From Loxodes magnus (Eukaryota > Ciliophora > Karyorelictea > Loxodida > Loxodidae), in contig CAMPDV010000706.1 in assembly GCA_946699065.1 (NCBI GenBank), positions 62,001-126,000 of the forward strand: a stretch of 64,000 nucleotides of DNA. Reading direction: 5' to 3'. The notes beneath the pieces were generated by a model, which saw only the letters and a list, made by a program, of their open reading frames with translations, did not search any database and was not told the DNA's origin. How positions within the stretch are numbered: position 1 is the first letter of the stretch; the number at the start of each line of letters is the position of its first letter. Both the position numbers and the translations under genes were made by a program. Shown here one piece after another: positions 21,791 through 35,562 of the stretch.

Positions 21791-23680
21791 AATGAAAATA
21801 TCTCAATGTGTTTTGTTATAAATCCAAATTTTAATACTTTTTTCGCTCAAAGGTTGAAGATAATAATAAATAATTTTGAAAACTAAATACTTAATTAACT
21901 ATGATTTTAAATTTATTTGTCTTAGATTTTGTTGAAACAACTTGGATTAACTCTAGCTAAGTTAATTACTTTAATAATTATTTTTTATTAAATTTCCTTC
22001 TATTATTAAGAGTTAGTTTAAAATCCTCAAAGAGATATACTTTCTTTCAGTTTTTTTAAATAATTTAAAATGGAATAAAATCAGAAATTACTATGCCTAT
22101 CTTAATAAATTACATATTTACTTTCCAAATAGCAATGAGAGTTACTCGCAGAAGTAAAAATTTGCTAGATGGGTTGATTTTATTCTCCTATAAAGATTCT
22201 ATAAATGAAATCTTATAGCTCTTATATTTGAAGCTATTATTATAGAAAAATAAAAAAGAGATATATTTATTTTATTTATTCTTAATAGGATTTATTTACT
22301 AAAACTTAAAAATCTATTTTATTTTTAATTATCATATATTTTTCTAAAAGTGCTAAGAAAGATTTATAAAATTAAGATAGAATCTATATAGAATTTACTT
22401 AGTAAATTATCTTTTGGTTCCAATTAACTAAAAATAAAGAAAAATATTTAATGCTAACTGTTGGATAATATCAATGCTTAGTTAAAAGTCTAACAATTAA
22501 AGAAAAAATAAATTTAAGTTAATAAGCTTTATCCTTATAAAATACATGCTAGGTATAAATATTTTTTAGATATTTTTAATACACTTGCATGATTTATTTG
22601 ATCAAAAGCAGTTGAAAATAGATAATAAGCTAACTAAAACTAAACAGATAAAAGATTAAAAAATAATAATTTGAGCAGTGCAAAAGTAAAAATAAAAATA
22701 AAATAAAAATTATGATTTCTATTTTCATTCAATCAAATTAAAATTAATGAAGGAAAAGCCAATTTAATAAACTAAAAATATTTCGACAAAAGACAATGTG
22801 CTAAGAACATAGTTATATTATATATTTATTTTCTAAATAAGTTTGTGAATTTTAGAGTCTCTTAACCTAAATGAAATATAAAATTATATATATTTGCAAG
22901 TTTTTTTATTATTGGTTCTGATATTTTATCTTATTTAAAATAACTTAAATTAAGCTATGGAAATAATTTAATTTAAGCATATCATTTATATGTTTTGCTT
23001 AATTAAATAAATTGCCTTTTATATTAATCTAACAAAATGCACTTACAAACCTCAAAAGGTTGAGGATGCAACTAAGTTTAATGCGACTTTTTTCTATAGT
23101 TGAATATATTCTTCAGCAATATTTTATAGGCATTTATACTTAATTTTAAAATATTTGTTTAATAATTTATTAAATAATCTTAAATTAAGCTTATTCAAAT
23201 TATATTCCTTTTGATAGCTTTATAAACTAAAAATAAGTGGTTAACTAATTTGATAATTGGTTATCTACAATAAATTTGATAAATATAAGTCTTTACTCAA
23301 GTAAGATTAGCATTCCCTTATGTTTTGTTATAATTTTCTTTCTGATCTTAAATTACTTTTCTCATATCTTTTAATATCAAAATTCCTTAGAAAATATCTA
23401 CTATAAGTTAAATAGTGTTCTCTTGTTGTTTTTACTAACTATTTTATTTAAATAAGGATTAAGATATATATCTTTTAAAATGGAAAAGCAATAGACTTAA
23501 CAAAGTACTAAGATTAAAATATATAATTAGATGCTAATTATTACTATTTAGCTTAGCAAAATAGCAACCTTTTTACAACAGATAGGTTATTAAAAACTGT
23601 ATTCTATTACTAATGATGACAGTTGTAGTTAAAATAGCTTTTGGTATAAAGTAGATAAAAGACTGCAAAGAGATTTAGCC
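21791..23680. other. AT-rich region
   Basis: No gene recognised on either strand. Confidence 0.3.
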
Positions 23681-23689
23681 TAATTTACA

Positions 23690-24100
23690 TTTATAAATAT
23701 AATGCTTAGATATAATAAATATATACTAGCTCTTTTGAATAGATTATATATTACTATGAATATATCTAAGATACTTATAATTAAATTAACAAATATTATT
23801 AAATAAATAGTAAAGCTTAGAGTATCTAATTGATAGATATAATAAAAATAACTTAAAGAACTAATATTAAATATCATGTATTATAATCTATTTTTCGTAT
23901 TTTATTTATTTATAATTTATTATTATTTTTCTAATACTTTTAAAATTTAATATTCATTTATCTATTTTAGAAAACCTTAATGAAGCTATGCGAAATTAAT
24001 CTAAATTATCTTAATATACTATAAAAGAATTGCTAATACAAAGCTCTAAAATCAAAAGTTTATTGGTGACAGTGAAGATATTATTAGTTTTTCGCCTTTA
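23690..24100. repeat. Dispersed AT-rich repeat, related to window start
   Basis: Shares several blocks in the same order with roughly 20-410, including 'atttataaa..taatgctta.atataataaa.ata', 'tgaatatatctaagata', 'aaatagtaaag' and the 'ttattggtg' end. No coding content was seen. Identity was not computed. Confidence 0.5.
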
Positions 24101-25904
24101 AAAGCATTTTTTGTAAATTTAGATCTTAAGATAACTTCAAAATTGGAAAATTAAGTTCTCTTTTCTTTTTCTTCTTTTTTGGTTTACGACAGCTAATTTT
24201 TATAAGGTCCTATGCTTTCAGTTAATAGGTTTATAAGTTTTATTATCAACCAATTAATTAAAATTAAATATTTTATTTTCAAAATTTCACTTTCAAAATC
24301 AATAAATTTTAGCGAGTTTGAATCAACAAGAATTTTTAATTCCATTCTTAGATATAATAGCGAATGGCATAAACAAAATCACTAAAATTAATAAAGGACA
24401 AAATTAGTTTAATTTAGCATTCTAAACAAATAGATTTGGAAAATTATACCTATTAAGTGGATATTAAAGCATAATAATAAATTTACTATATGAAATAGTT
24501 TAAATTTAAAGTTGGATAATTGTCTTCTGCAATTTTTTTTCTAATCTTTGTGTTTCATCTAAAAATTATAAAAACCTACAAAATATTTAAAATAAATTAA
24601 TAAGAAAGAAAAAACTCTGGTATATTACATATTAAAATAAAAGTCTTTTTAACTAAGAATTTTAAAATGTAAAAAAATGTGAAAAATATGGATAGAACTT
24701 TTAATTTCCTATCTGTGATTGCCTTTTTTTTATTTCACTCTTTATCTTAGTAATAATTATTATAAGTATTTTTCATTTATATTTATAAAAATTTTATATT
24801 ATTTCTATAAATCTTAAGGATTCTTTAATAAGTTATAAAAAGCATAATTTAGATCTTAGGTATTAGTTTAAATCTTTCGATTTGTTGAATGCTCATAAGT
24901 ATTTGATAATTATTGTACACTTTAACACTCTATTGCTTAAGAATTCGTAGAAATGCTTAATTATAATTTTCTCTTAATTAGTTGCTTTTAAGTACTTTTT
25001 ATTAGTTCTTATTTAAAAATTTGATAGCTGGTTTCTAATTATCATATAGAGTTTTTTTGGAAACTTTAAAATCTTAAATAAAACTTTTTAAATTCAACAT
25101 AGTAGAAGAGTTAAACGCTGTGAATCAATTATAATTTATTTTTAATTTTTACTCATTTAAAAAAATTTAATATGAAGATATTATTAGATTAAATGTAATA
25201 CCTTCATTTTAGTAATTTAAATCTTTTAAATTAAATATTTATTTATTTGATAGAGAAATGCTATAAATACCTTGAGATCTCTAAATTTAATCCTAGTCTA
25301 TTTTAATTTAATACTGAGATTAAACTTTTCATCAAGCTTATATTTTTTTGTTTTAATACCTTTTGATGAGCTTTTCTCTTCACTATTTGAATAGAGGAAT
25401 TAAGCTATTTGTTCTAAACTATTGAAAACATTGCCCTTTCGCTCTTAGAGATTGACATTAATACCTAATATAAAATATTATTCTTACCCCTTTTATTTAT
25501 ATTTATTACTTATAGAAAGGCAAAGCTTGAAAATAATTATTTGCATAAAACATTCTTTTGACATGATGTAGCTAGATGAAAAAATTTATTAACTCATAAT
25601 TAAAAAAATTGGGCAAATTAAAAATTTTTAATTTTAATTAGGTTTATTCATTTATATATTAGCATGATAAATTTATAAATATTTAGTGAATAAGAGATTT
25701 TTTTATAGATTATATCCAGAAGATTAAAAACAATATACTCAGTCTCATCTATTTATTTATTATATAAAATTATTAAAATTTTTAATTTTCATTATTTTAT
25801 AAAGTTTAACCTCTTAGAATTTATAATAAACAAATAAAAATATTAGAAAGATACACTTTTATTTCCATATAAAGTAAGTTCTTAAGTGTGAGGCACCCAA
25901 AGAA
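24101..25904. other. AT-rich region
   Basis: No gene recognised. Confidence 0.3.
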
Positions 25905-26255
25905 ATGAAATATTTTTTGAAGATTTTTTGAATAAATAAATTTTAAATCTTCTTTACAGTTGCTGTTTTAGCCTCTTTAAAATTATTGGATACTGTGGAT
26001 TCATTAAATCATCCATCAGAAAAGGATAAAAATGAATGGTTATTGTAAAATTATCATCAATGTTTTTTCAAATGTTTCAATTCAAGCTGTATAAAAGATT
26101 CTGTTTAAGATAGATTATATATATAAAATTTAAATAGATCAGTTTATTTAAAAATGCTAAGATAAATATCATACTTAAAATTAAGCTTCGATTTATTGAT
26201 AACTCTATTAGTTAATAACCTTCACCTTTACGATTTAAATAAATAAATTTTTTGA
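25905..26255 (+). CDS. Possible small secreted protein
   Basis: ATG 25905 begins a hydrophobic N-terminus (FQIFFTVAVLASLKLL), then a short Cys cluster (CFFKCFNSSC) and ends at TGA 26253, with one internal TGA early on. A splice-like pair GTAAGT at 25873 and TTCTTTACAG ending at 25955 frames the N-terminal part, so an intron is possible instead. 116 codons is within chance length where only TGA stops, so this is weak. Confidence 0.2.
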
Positions 26256-26344
26256 TTTAATATTAAATATTCGCTTAAATAATAAAAAGCTAAGCAATTT
26301 TATTAATTATATATTAGGAGTGTATAGCATCACATTATAATAAA

Positions 26345-26483
26345 ATATTTACATAGGCAAACATTTTAATAGCTTTGACAGAGACTTATTCTAAAATACG
26401 TACTATAATAATTAATATCTCATTTCTGAACTAATAAGAGCTAATAATCAAGACTTTAATCGTTTTTAGCCTATGTAAAAATA
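26345..26483. mobile_element. MITE-like element with inverted termini
   Basis: TTTACATAGGC at 26348-26358 is inverted as GCCTATGTAAA at 26469-26479; imperfect matching continues inward (CAAAC versus GTTTTTA) and outward (ATAT/AATA). About 110 bp lie between, with no ORF. Confidence 0.45.
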
Positions 26484-29400
26484 ATCTTTAGTAGGACATT
26501 TAGAGATGCTTAGAGGCATAAAAATCAGTAATATTTGCACAAGCAATTTTTGAATTTGATGAGATTTAAAAATATAATTTTTGCCTTTTATTTGCATCTA
26601 GAACTATCCTCTAGGGTAATTTAATCTTTGACACTTCTAAATTATTATTCTAGTTATTTATAATATAAATATAACTCTGAATTAAATTGGTGCTGCTAAG
26701 CTTAGTTAAAAATCTAGTAATAATCTATAAAGCAAAGCACATTATATATATAATTAGTTTTTTTCCAATTTATCTTTATAATAATATTCAACGAAACTAG
26801 AAATACATTAAAAGACGATCATAATGTGGTTAACCATATTTTTAATACCAAACAATTAAAAAATTATAAGTCTTCAAATCCAAGAGTTTGATAATTAGTT
26901 TTAAAAATATTACATAGTAAATATTTTAAATTAGTGCACTATTTATTTATAAGTTCTAAAATTTTAAGCTAAAAATTAAAATATCATAAGTTTAGACAAA
27001 TTAAATTTAGAAGTTTTCTTGATTATCTTTAGATATTAATCTAGATAAAAATATTAATAGTCCTTCTTATTTTAATTTATTTAAAAGTCTAATTAATATA
27101 AATTTAGTTTTTACTATAGAAAGTATATTTAATCAAGTAGAGATGGCTTGTTTATTCTAATTTCTTTAATTTTATAATACTTTTACTAACTCCTTTATCT
27201 AATATTTTAAATTATATATCTTTAATTAAAAAATTTTTTAAATATATTAATATATATTTGTGAAAAAAGCTTAGTATTTCAACTAATTTAGATAAAATAA
27301 TAAAATAGATTGAATATAATAAATATCTAAGATAGTTCAATCTTTGATTTATGCACTAATATAAGAAAAATTAACTTTAAAATATGAAAAGCAATATGTT
27401 TATTTATTTAACTTATAATTATTAGCTCTAATTTATAAATATATTACATAAGCTTATAGATTATTTATACAAAGCTTAGCTAATATTTATCTACTTTTAT
27501 TAATACTTATACTTGGTTTAAAAATATTAGTCATATTATATTTCATCATACCTAATCTAGCTCTTGGCCTCAAATTTTAGTAAATAAAATAAAGAAATTA
27601 TTAAGAAATTGAAACTCTCTCTTATAGTTATTTGCCTTTATATTTTAAAGTTATCTCTTTAAATTATAAGTTTAGATATCTGCATTCTATGATATACCTC
27701 TATTATTTAGGTAAGCTTGAAAAGCAACTGTTTATACAATTCTAAATACTTTACCTAATCAATTTCTTAGTTCAGCTAAAAAAACATAATAGGCCGTTTG
27801 TTTAAAACTAAAAATATCAAACTCAATTTTTTCAACCTAAACTGAAAATATACACAACTACAAAGAAATGCTAAGAATATAATAATAATGCAGAATATAG
27901 TAAAATCATAATAAAAGAGTAAAATAATAGTAATGCATTAATCTAATAAGAAATCTTTTTATATGGATTTAGTTTAGTTTACAATAATTAAATTCATTTC
28001 TTATTGTGATTTCAGCTAAATAAATTTAATAGCTTGATATAATTTATCGTTATTTTCAGAAGAAATATAATTACCTTCAATTTTTTATATAAAAAGTTGA
28101 AATATTTTATGTCTTTAAGAGTTTAGAAATTGATTACTAACTGACTGGATGACTTATTAAAGAGTAAACTAGCTTAAGAAAGTTTGATAGGTTTTCAAAT
28201 AGCTAATTTTATTTACATAAACCAATAACCATAATAGAACTATATTGCTTGCTCTTAGCTTTGATAGATATTAATTTATTTTAATTTTTTAAAATAATGA
28301 TAATTTTCATGATTCAGTATCCTTTTTATTCTTTAATTGATTTTTCAATCAGTCATTTTTTAACTTAATTTTACTCCAAAAGTTAAATAATTAGAATGTC
28401 TTGTATTTTATTATTAAGCAAGCGTATATTTTCATATTAACAAATACAATAAAATACTTGCTGCTAGTCCTTAGATAAAATAACCTTCTTTATTTTATTA
28501 ATCTAGGATTTTGAAATAATACATTTCTAAAGCATATATAATCTAAAATCTTAATTATAATAGAAATTAAGTTTAAGACTCTTGCTAATATTAATACCAA
28601 CTATATATGAACAAATTAAAGACTATTAATTCGAAAGATTCCTTAATCTTATCTAGCTATTAATTAACTTAGGTATTTTATAATAGTTATGCTTATTATT
28701 TCCTTTACCAAAATGACTTGTTATTTTGTAAAACGTTGCTTATTAATATCTTTGGCTATTAAGAGCTGAAGATAGAATCAAATTACTTTTAGTGAGGGAA
28801 TTTTTATTATTATAATCGCTATATTTTATAAAATATTGAATCAAATATTAGGCTTTTATTCTTATCTTTAATAATAATCTCTAGTTCTTCTTTGCTACTT
28901 CTATGATAACTATGCATCAAAGAGTTTTTACGTATTAACTATTAAAATATGGACTAAACGTATTAATAGAAGAACTAAAGAATAACTAAATTTATAGGAT
29001 TTGCTAATAAACTAGGCATATGATATTTCTTGCTTGCATACTCAAATATGCATAATATTTCCTTTCTAATATAATAGTAATTATTTATTAATAAAGGGTA
29101 TTATTAATTAGATTATTACATTACATTCTTTTTTCTCTAGTTAAGAGAAATTAATACCTTTTTTCTATTTCTCTCTCCTTAATATTTGAATACTTAATAT
29201 ATTAAGTTAGTTCTATCATTTCTAAATATTATCATTGAACATCGAAAATTTTTGATTTGCTATTTAAAAAGAAAGAAACAAACTGATAAATCTTGAAAAG
29301 CATTACTAAATACTCAAGGAGGAAGTTATAGATCTTAAATTACTTTAGTTATTTAAGCATTAGTATAAAGAAAAGTGCTTCTTTACAAGTAATGTAAATA

Positions 29401-30215
29401 AACATTATAACCTACCTATAAGTAGGAACTATCAATAAATATCAATATACTAAAAGAAAATTTCAGGTTCATTAATACAATCTTTATTACTTATATCTAA
29501 AACTTAAATTTCCAACCATTTGCTTATTACTCTAACCTACTTGTTTCTTTAAATACCTGTACTTTTTTTAATATATCTAACAAAAAGGATAAAGCACTTA
29601 TAATAGCAGTTATTTTATAAGCTTCAGTTCTTTTAGTGTTAAATGTTTTCGTTTCTCTTTAATAAATATTCAGGACTAATATAATAATAAGCAAAAGCTG
29701 ATATAGTAATTATTTATATGTATAAAGATATTAAAGCAAAAATACTAAAAATAGAGCTATTTAGATAGATTTCTAAAGGTATTTAAGTACAATAAATATA
29801 ATATTAGAAATAGAATAAATGGTGACTGATCATTATTCCAAGCTTTCTAAAATATAGAGATTTAAATTATAAATTACTCATAAAACCTTTAATTTATACC
29901 TTAATACTTATATTTAATATATTATATCTAATAAACTAATTATATAGCTTTTAATTTAATAAGGATATTTCCTTCTTGAAAAAGTTAAATATGGTGCTAT
30001 ATAACTAAATTTTAACCAAATGCAATTATATTATTAAAATGAATATATATAGTTTTATATCATTAAATTAATTAAATAGGGTAATAGATTGTTTTATGCT
30101 ATTAATAACTCTTATGGAAGGTTTAGTGAAGTACTTTTATACTATTTTGAAAGTTTTAATATCAAGATATATAGTTAATAAGAGTTTAAAGGATAGTCTA
30201 CTTTTATTATAGCTA
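26484..30215. other. AT-rich gene-poor region
   Basis: No protein motif or GC-richer island seen on either strand. It abuts the 3' end of the LamG/Cys-rich gene. Confidence 0.35.
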
Positions 30216-33200
30216 TCAGGACTAAACTTCTTCATTTGCTTTTGCTTCCTTCTCCTTAGATTAATAAGTAATAGATTCTGTCTTTTCGTTCTTTATAGTT
30301 GCAGTTTTTTAATATTTTCTATATGTTTCACAATTTTAGAACTCTACAGTTGTTATATTTTACTCCTTTTCAAAGATGGAAATTTCTTATTCTTTATTTG
30401 GTTCTTCTAACTATTACTTTTCATCAATTTCCTATTATTTGAAGTTTTAAATTTATACCTTTAATTTCTTTAATTTAAGATTGATATAAAAATTGAATAA
30501 ATTGATGCTCAAGGAAAATAGATAATTTCCTATTACTATTAAGAATGTCATTAGAACAATAGCGAACGCAAACCCTTCGTATTTATCCGCATCTTCATTC
30601 ACTCAGATTGAAAACTATATAAATAAAACTAAAATCCAAGTTTCGTTTATTATAACTACTATTAGTTCTACTTTATCTTTCAATGGCTTAAACTTACATA
30701 AATATACTATATAGCTGAATGTTAATACTGAACTAGCTGAAATCTAAAACTCTGGACATTCCTATCCAAATATGATGATGAAAGCTTAAATAATTCTTCT
30801 TATTAGGAAGATACTATAAAACTATAAACAGTATTTACTTTTACTTTCCTTAAGTTCAGTTAAGAGACTATTATACTACTATTCAATCTAAACTTTAAAG
30901 AAAGTTAACTTTTCGTTCTATTATTAAGAGGGTTGTTCTATTAAACTCTATTAATAGATGCTTAGTTTTCTATAGATAAGAATTTAGAAAGAAACCATTA
31001 GAATCTAAAATAAAAGCTTACTAACAGCATATATGCAAGTACTGAGTTAAAGGTAACATATGAATCATCGTTACTTGTAAAGCGAATCTAGATTAAGACA
31101 GATATCATAAGACCGAATGACATATTTAAAATTAATCTTATGAATGTAGAAAATTTATAATTATCATAAGTCTTCTATAAGTATTACTATAACCTGTTTT
31201 ATATACTTTTAGCTTTCCAGATTAGAAGAAATAAAATACTACAGAATATAAAGTTTATAACTTCTCTTAATCCATTTGCTAGGAAAGTAGCTGAATTGAT
31301 ACCTTGAATTTGTAAGTTATATCAGATATCAGTTTAAGATTTTTAGTATGAGTTTAAATCAAAACCTATTGCATTCAGTATGAGTTATTAAAAATCTAAG
31401 TTAACTAAAAATAAAGCTTAGAATATTTAAGGCATCATAACAGAAACCATTCCTGTGCATACTATCATTTCATCTAAGCAATAAGCTATTCATAGTTAAT
31501 AGCATGTAGATGTAGATCCACTACTTACTATTAAAGCTATTACTCCCGCCGTCAATGCTGTTGGAATAATAATAGAACGAGCTATTTTAATTGCTTAAAT
31601 CAATTATTCTTCATAAGTAGTTAAGTTAAAGTCAGAGATTGAATTGGGAATAATCTTTTAAATTTTCTGATTTTCTTAATCTTAATTTTATTTTTAGTTG
31701 ACTTAAATGCAAGAATTAATTTTAGAATGAAATTAATATCCTTTTTAACATTTTAAGCAGGAATTCGTTTTGTTGGAGCACTTGATACATTTTGGAATAC
31801 TTTAGTTGCAAGGTTTGCATATTCAATCTTGATCATAATCTTACTGATCATCAGAACATTGAAGAAGACATTAATTATCAATAGATAATTTATAAGGTGA
31901 TTAGCAAGATTTACAACTAAGATCTGTGCAAAATTCGCAATTTTCATATTTTATGGTGCAGTTAGTACATTCATTATTTTCTAAGAAGTATCCACTTTTA
32001 CATTCATTGCATTCTGTTCCTAGTAGGTTACATTTATAACAGCCCTTTATATTTTAGTCACATTCTAAACATTTGTCTCAATTTTAAAAACTTATTTGAG
32101 GACATTATTCCAAACATCTATTTTCAAATAAGAAATATTTAGCTTCACACTAAAAGCAATTACTTTAGGAGCACTATATACAATTAGGAATACTCTCAGT
32201 ACATTTTAAACATTTTCCTTACTTCAGAACATAATCTTCTTAGCATTTAAAGCATTTGTAACCCTTTTCGTCACATTCAACACAATTGGGAATTTAATTC
32301 TAGCAAGACTCACAAATAAAATCTTTATCTGCATCTTGCTAATTTAAGGGACAATTTTCAACACATTTATTATCATAAAGCTTGAAAGGAAATTGACAAT
32401 ATAGACATTAATCTACATTGAAGCATTTATTACAGTTTGGATCTATTTATTAGCAAGATTAGCAGTTTCTACTCTTCTGATCTATGAAAAATCCTTCTTC
32501 ACATCTCAAACAAGTATATCCAGAGTTATCACATTCTTAGCAGTTTTATATCTTACAGCTGCATTAGTTATTAGATAATTCAAAGCTATTCAAGCACTAA
32601 GTACACTTTGCTTCTGAGTTTTATTCTAGTTAGCACTATTTACAATTCTTTATAGCAAGTTAGCAAGAAGTACATTAAGATTCATTTAAAAAGAATCCTA
32701 AAGGGCAACTATTACACTATACTTTATCATTTTAATTCTAGCAGCTTAAGCAGTTCTATATTTGATTAGTGCAAACTTCACAAGTATTAGTCCCAACATC
32801 TAGATAAAATCCACTATAACAGCTAAGACAGTTATTAACTTTATTTCCAAAACAACTACTACAACTTTAATGACACATTTATAGGCAACTTTTTATATTT
32901 GGACCCTAGCAAGTATTTTATGAGCAACTTTTAGCGCAGTCATTATTATTAAATATGTCTTAAGAATCTTAAATATCTAGATAAGTATCATAAATATAAA
33001 ACTTTACATCGTAAATACTTCCTTTAAAGTTCTATTCTTTCTAATTACCTCCTAAACTTATTGTGCTCGCTTTATCAAAATATAAAAATGTAGTTTATAA
33101 AGTGTCACAATTCAATACCGTATTATATGAGAACTCAAATAAGCAAATTACTAATGGATCATTTTGCGAGTTTAGACTGAGAGATATAAAATATCACTTC

Positions 33201-35562
33201 AGAGTGTTAATAGTCTTGGTTCATACAAAATTAATTTGGAAGGAATTGAAAGTAGCTTATAGTTGAGAAGTTTAGTAGTCAATTTCTTTTACTTATAAGA
33301 CTAATGAACTGCTAAATGGTTTATCTATTCTAAAAATATATTTTCATTATTATGCTTATAAATCTCTTATTTACCTTAATAATTATTAAGAATTTAATCC
33401 TATATTTTAGAACCATAAAGAAAAGCTTAAGCTCTCAGTTGAATATTTGGAAGGATCATATCCTAAATCTGCAAATATAAACTAAATAGCTGGCTATTAG
33501 TCACTGCTTGTAATTTCCCGTAAGCTTTATGTAATATTAAAGAAATGCAAATTAGAATCTTCTTAAATATCAGGAGAAGCACATTCTTTTTAATTAATAA
33601 TAGCACAAGGATTTTAATAGTTAATAATTTAAATTCAGTCTTATTCTGTTAAAATATAATCATAAGTATAAAATCTTGGTTGAAGGATTAATCCATTAAA
33701 TTTAGGAAGATTATAACTTTAATCATAAAATATTAGTCAATAGCTTCATAAAAGGTAATTGGTGCTAATTTATTCATAATTGCATTAGATGGTAGAACTT
33801 TAAATGTTATCAACATGACATACAGTAAGATAACCGTTTTAGTCAACTGAATATAGGAAAAAAATCACTAATTTTTGCCTGCTTGATAATTATAATAAAA
33901 TTAAGAATAACCTTCACTTAATTTGATATATTAAGTATTTGATTCTTAATCGAACTGTATGCTAATTAAAAATTAATTTGAAATTAATGAACGTCTTCTA
34001 AGCTAAAATTGTTCTTTAATAAGAAATAAGAATTATTATTAAGTTTTTGTTCCATAGTTTTTAATTCAAAAGCTCATAGAATAAGTTTGTGAAGAATACT
34101 AAGAAGGATCGTATCCATAATAATCAAATTAAGTATTCAAATACAAATTAGTATTTTATGATTTTAAAGGTTTGTCAGATAACTCTATATAATTATAGTT
34201 GGCTGAGTCTGCCTCACAACTTTTCACTTGAGGTGAAGAAAATTTATTGCACTCTTTTTCTAAATGACATGGAGTTTGATATTAAGCTATTTATAAGAAA
34301 TCATCATAGTCTAATAGAGTATCAAAAAGGTAAACTCTAAACTAGAGTATATATCCAGTAAACATAAATCAGCTTCCTAATACAATTTATGAGTTATAAT
34401 TTCATTGGGGATTAAAAACAAAATTTGATTTCTCAATTTTATAGCCTTCTACCTTTGGAATTACAACAATGGATTAAACTTTGCTATCAGGGTTACTTAA
34501 AGAAATTCCAATAAAGATCCAACTTGAACAATCTATGAATTCGTTTTACTCAATAATAAAGCGACTATCTTATTATAAGTATAGTTTTAATTTGAAGGTA
34601 TACTTATTATTTTAACTTTATACTAGCGAAAAGTTTAAACTAACTTATTCAAAAGCCCATATGTTTTATTCACTTTCTTCTTAGCAATTGCTTTAAATCC
34701 AAGTAGAAAAACTAATATATTATTTCGAGAATCTTAACATATAAATTCAATCCTTCATTATTTAAACTTCATTGTTTGCTTTATCTTATATAGATAGATA
34801 AGGAATGTTTTTGGATGTAATGCTATAAAATTAGTAATTTTAACATTCTGTTATTTCAATTCCACTACATTAGCCTCCACAGTATTAAGTGCAAGGAATT
34901 AATTCTAAAGCTTCATGAAAGTCTTCAGATATTTACTGAGAGTTATAAATTCAAAACAATAGCTATAAAATCTTTCCAGTCACACTTTTATTTTCTTAAT
35001 TCCCTATTATAATAGAAGTGCTTTACGTAAAGCTTGGAATGAGATACTTATATAAACCTTTTTCTTCACATTTTTTGTCGAATCCAGTAGAAGAATATTA
35101 AGAGAAGCAAAATATTAGATCTCCTTTTTAATCTAGCAGCATGTATTTAAGACCTAAAAACACCCATTCATTACAAGTTTGTCCTAAATTAAAGGATTAA
35201 CATTCTAAGAACTAAGCGTTAGCATCAGAATGACAGAAGGAGAGAGATTATTCTTAATTTTGTAGTTATTATAAAGTTACTTCAACTTTATAAAAATCTT
35301 CATCGTTTATAGAATAAAGATATCTCTTTTCCAGGTCTTCACATTTATTTCATGCCCACAATGTTAGAGTTATAGAATCCGAACTATATTGCATTGAATA
35401 TTCTCACTTCTATCAAACGTTAATCTATATATAAAAATTTGAACTAATTTCTTAAGTCAAAAAAAAGTCACTTAGTTCGTGGTACGATTCTGCTTAGACT
35501 TTATAATTGCTTAAAATAAGTAAAAGAAGAATTGATTTGTAAAAATTATATGGTCCATCCAT
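30216..35562 (-). CDS. LamG-repeat and Cys-rich multi-pass membrane protein (two 1-nt frameshifts)
   Basis: From ATG 35562, a signal peptide (YKSILLLLILS) leads to four LamG-like modules with S-x-x/x-W and later W-x-F-[IL] signatures. A Cys-rich CxxC stretch (about 32.9-31.75 kb), several membrane helices and a charged Gln/Lys/Glu tail to TGA 30216 follow. Trp at the eight equivalent LamG positions is TGG at 35356, 35164, 34699, 34519 and 33413, and TGA at 34066, 33865 and 33194. More in-frame TGAs fit Trp (FQN[W]DKC, DI[W]YNLQ, SI[W]VNED). The frame moves -1 at an A7 run (33858-33864) and again near 30890-30970. The span, 5,347 nt, becomes 1,783 codons if two bases are missing. Likely a surface receptor or adhesin; the frameshifts may be real or homopolymer errors. 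Confidence 0.8.
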
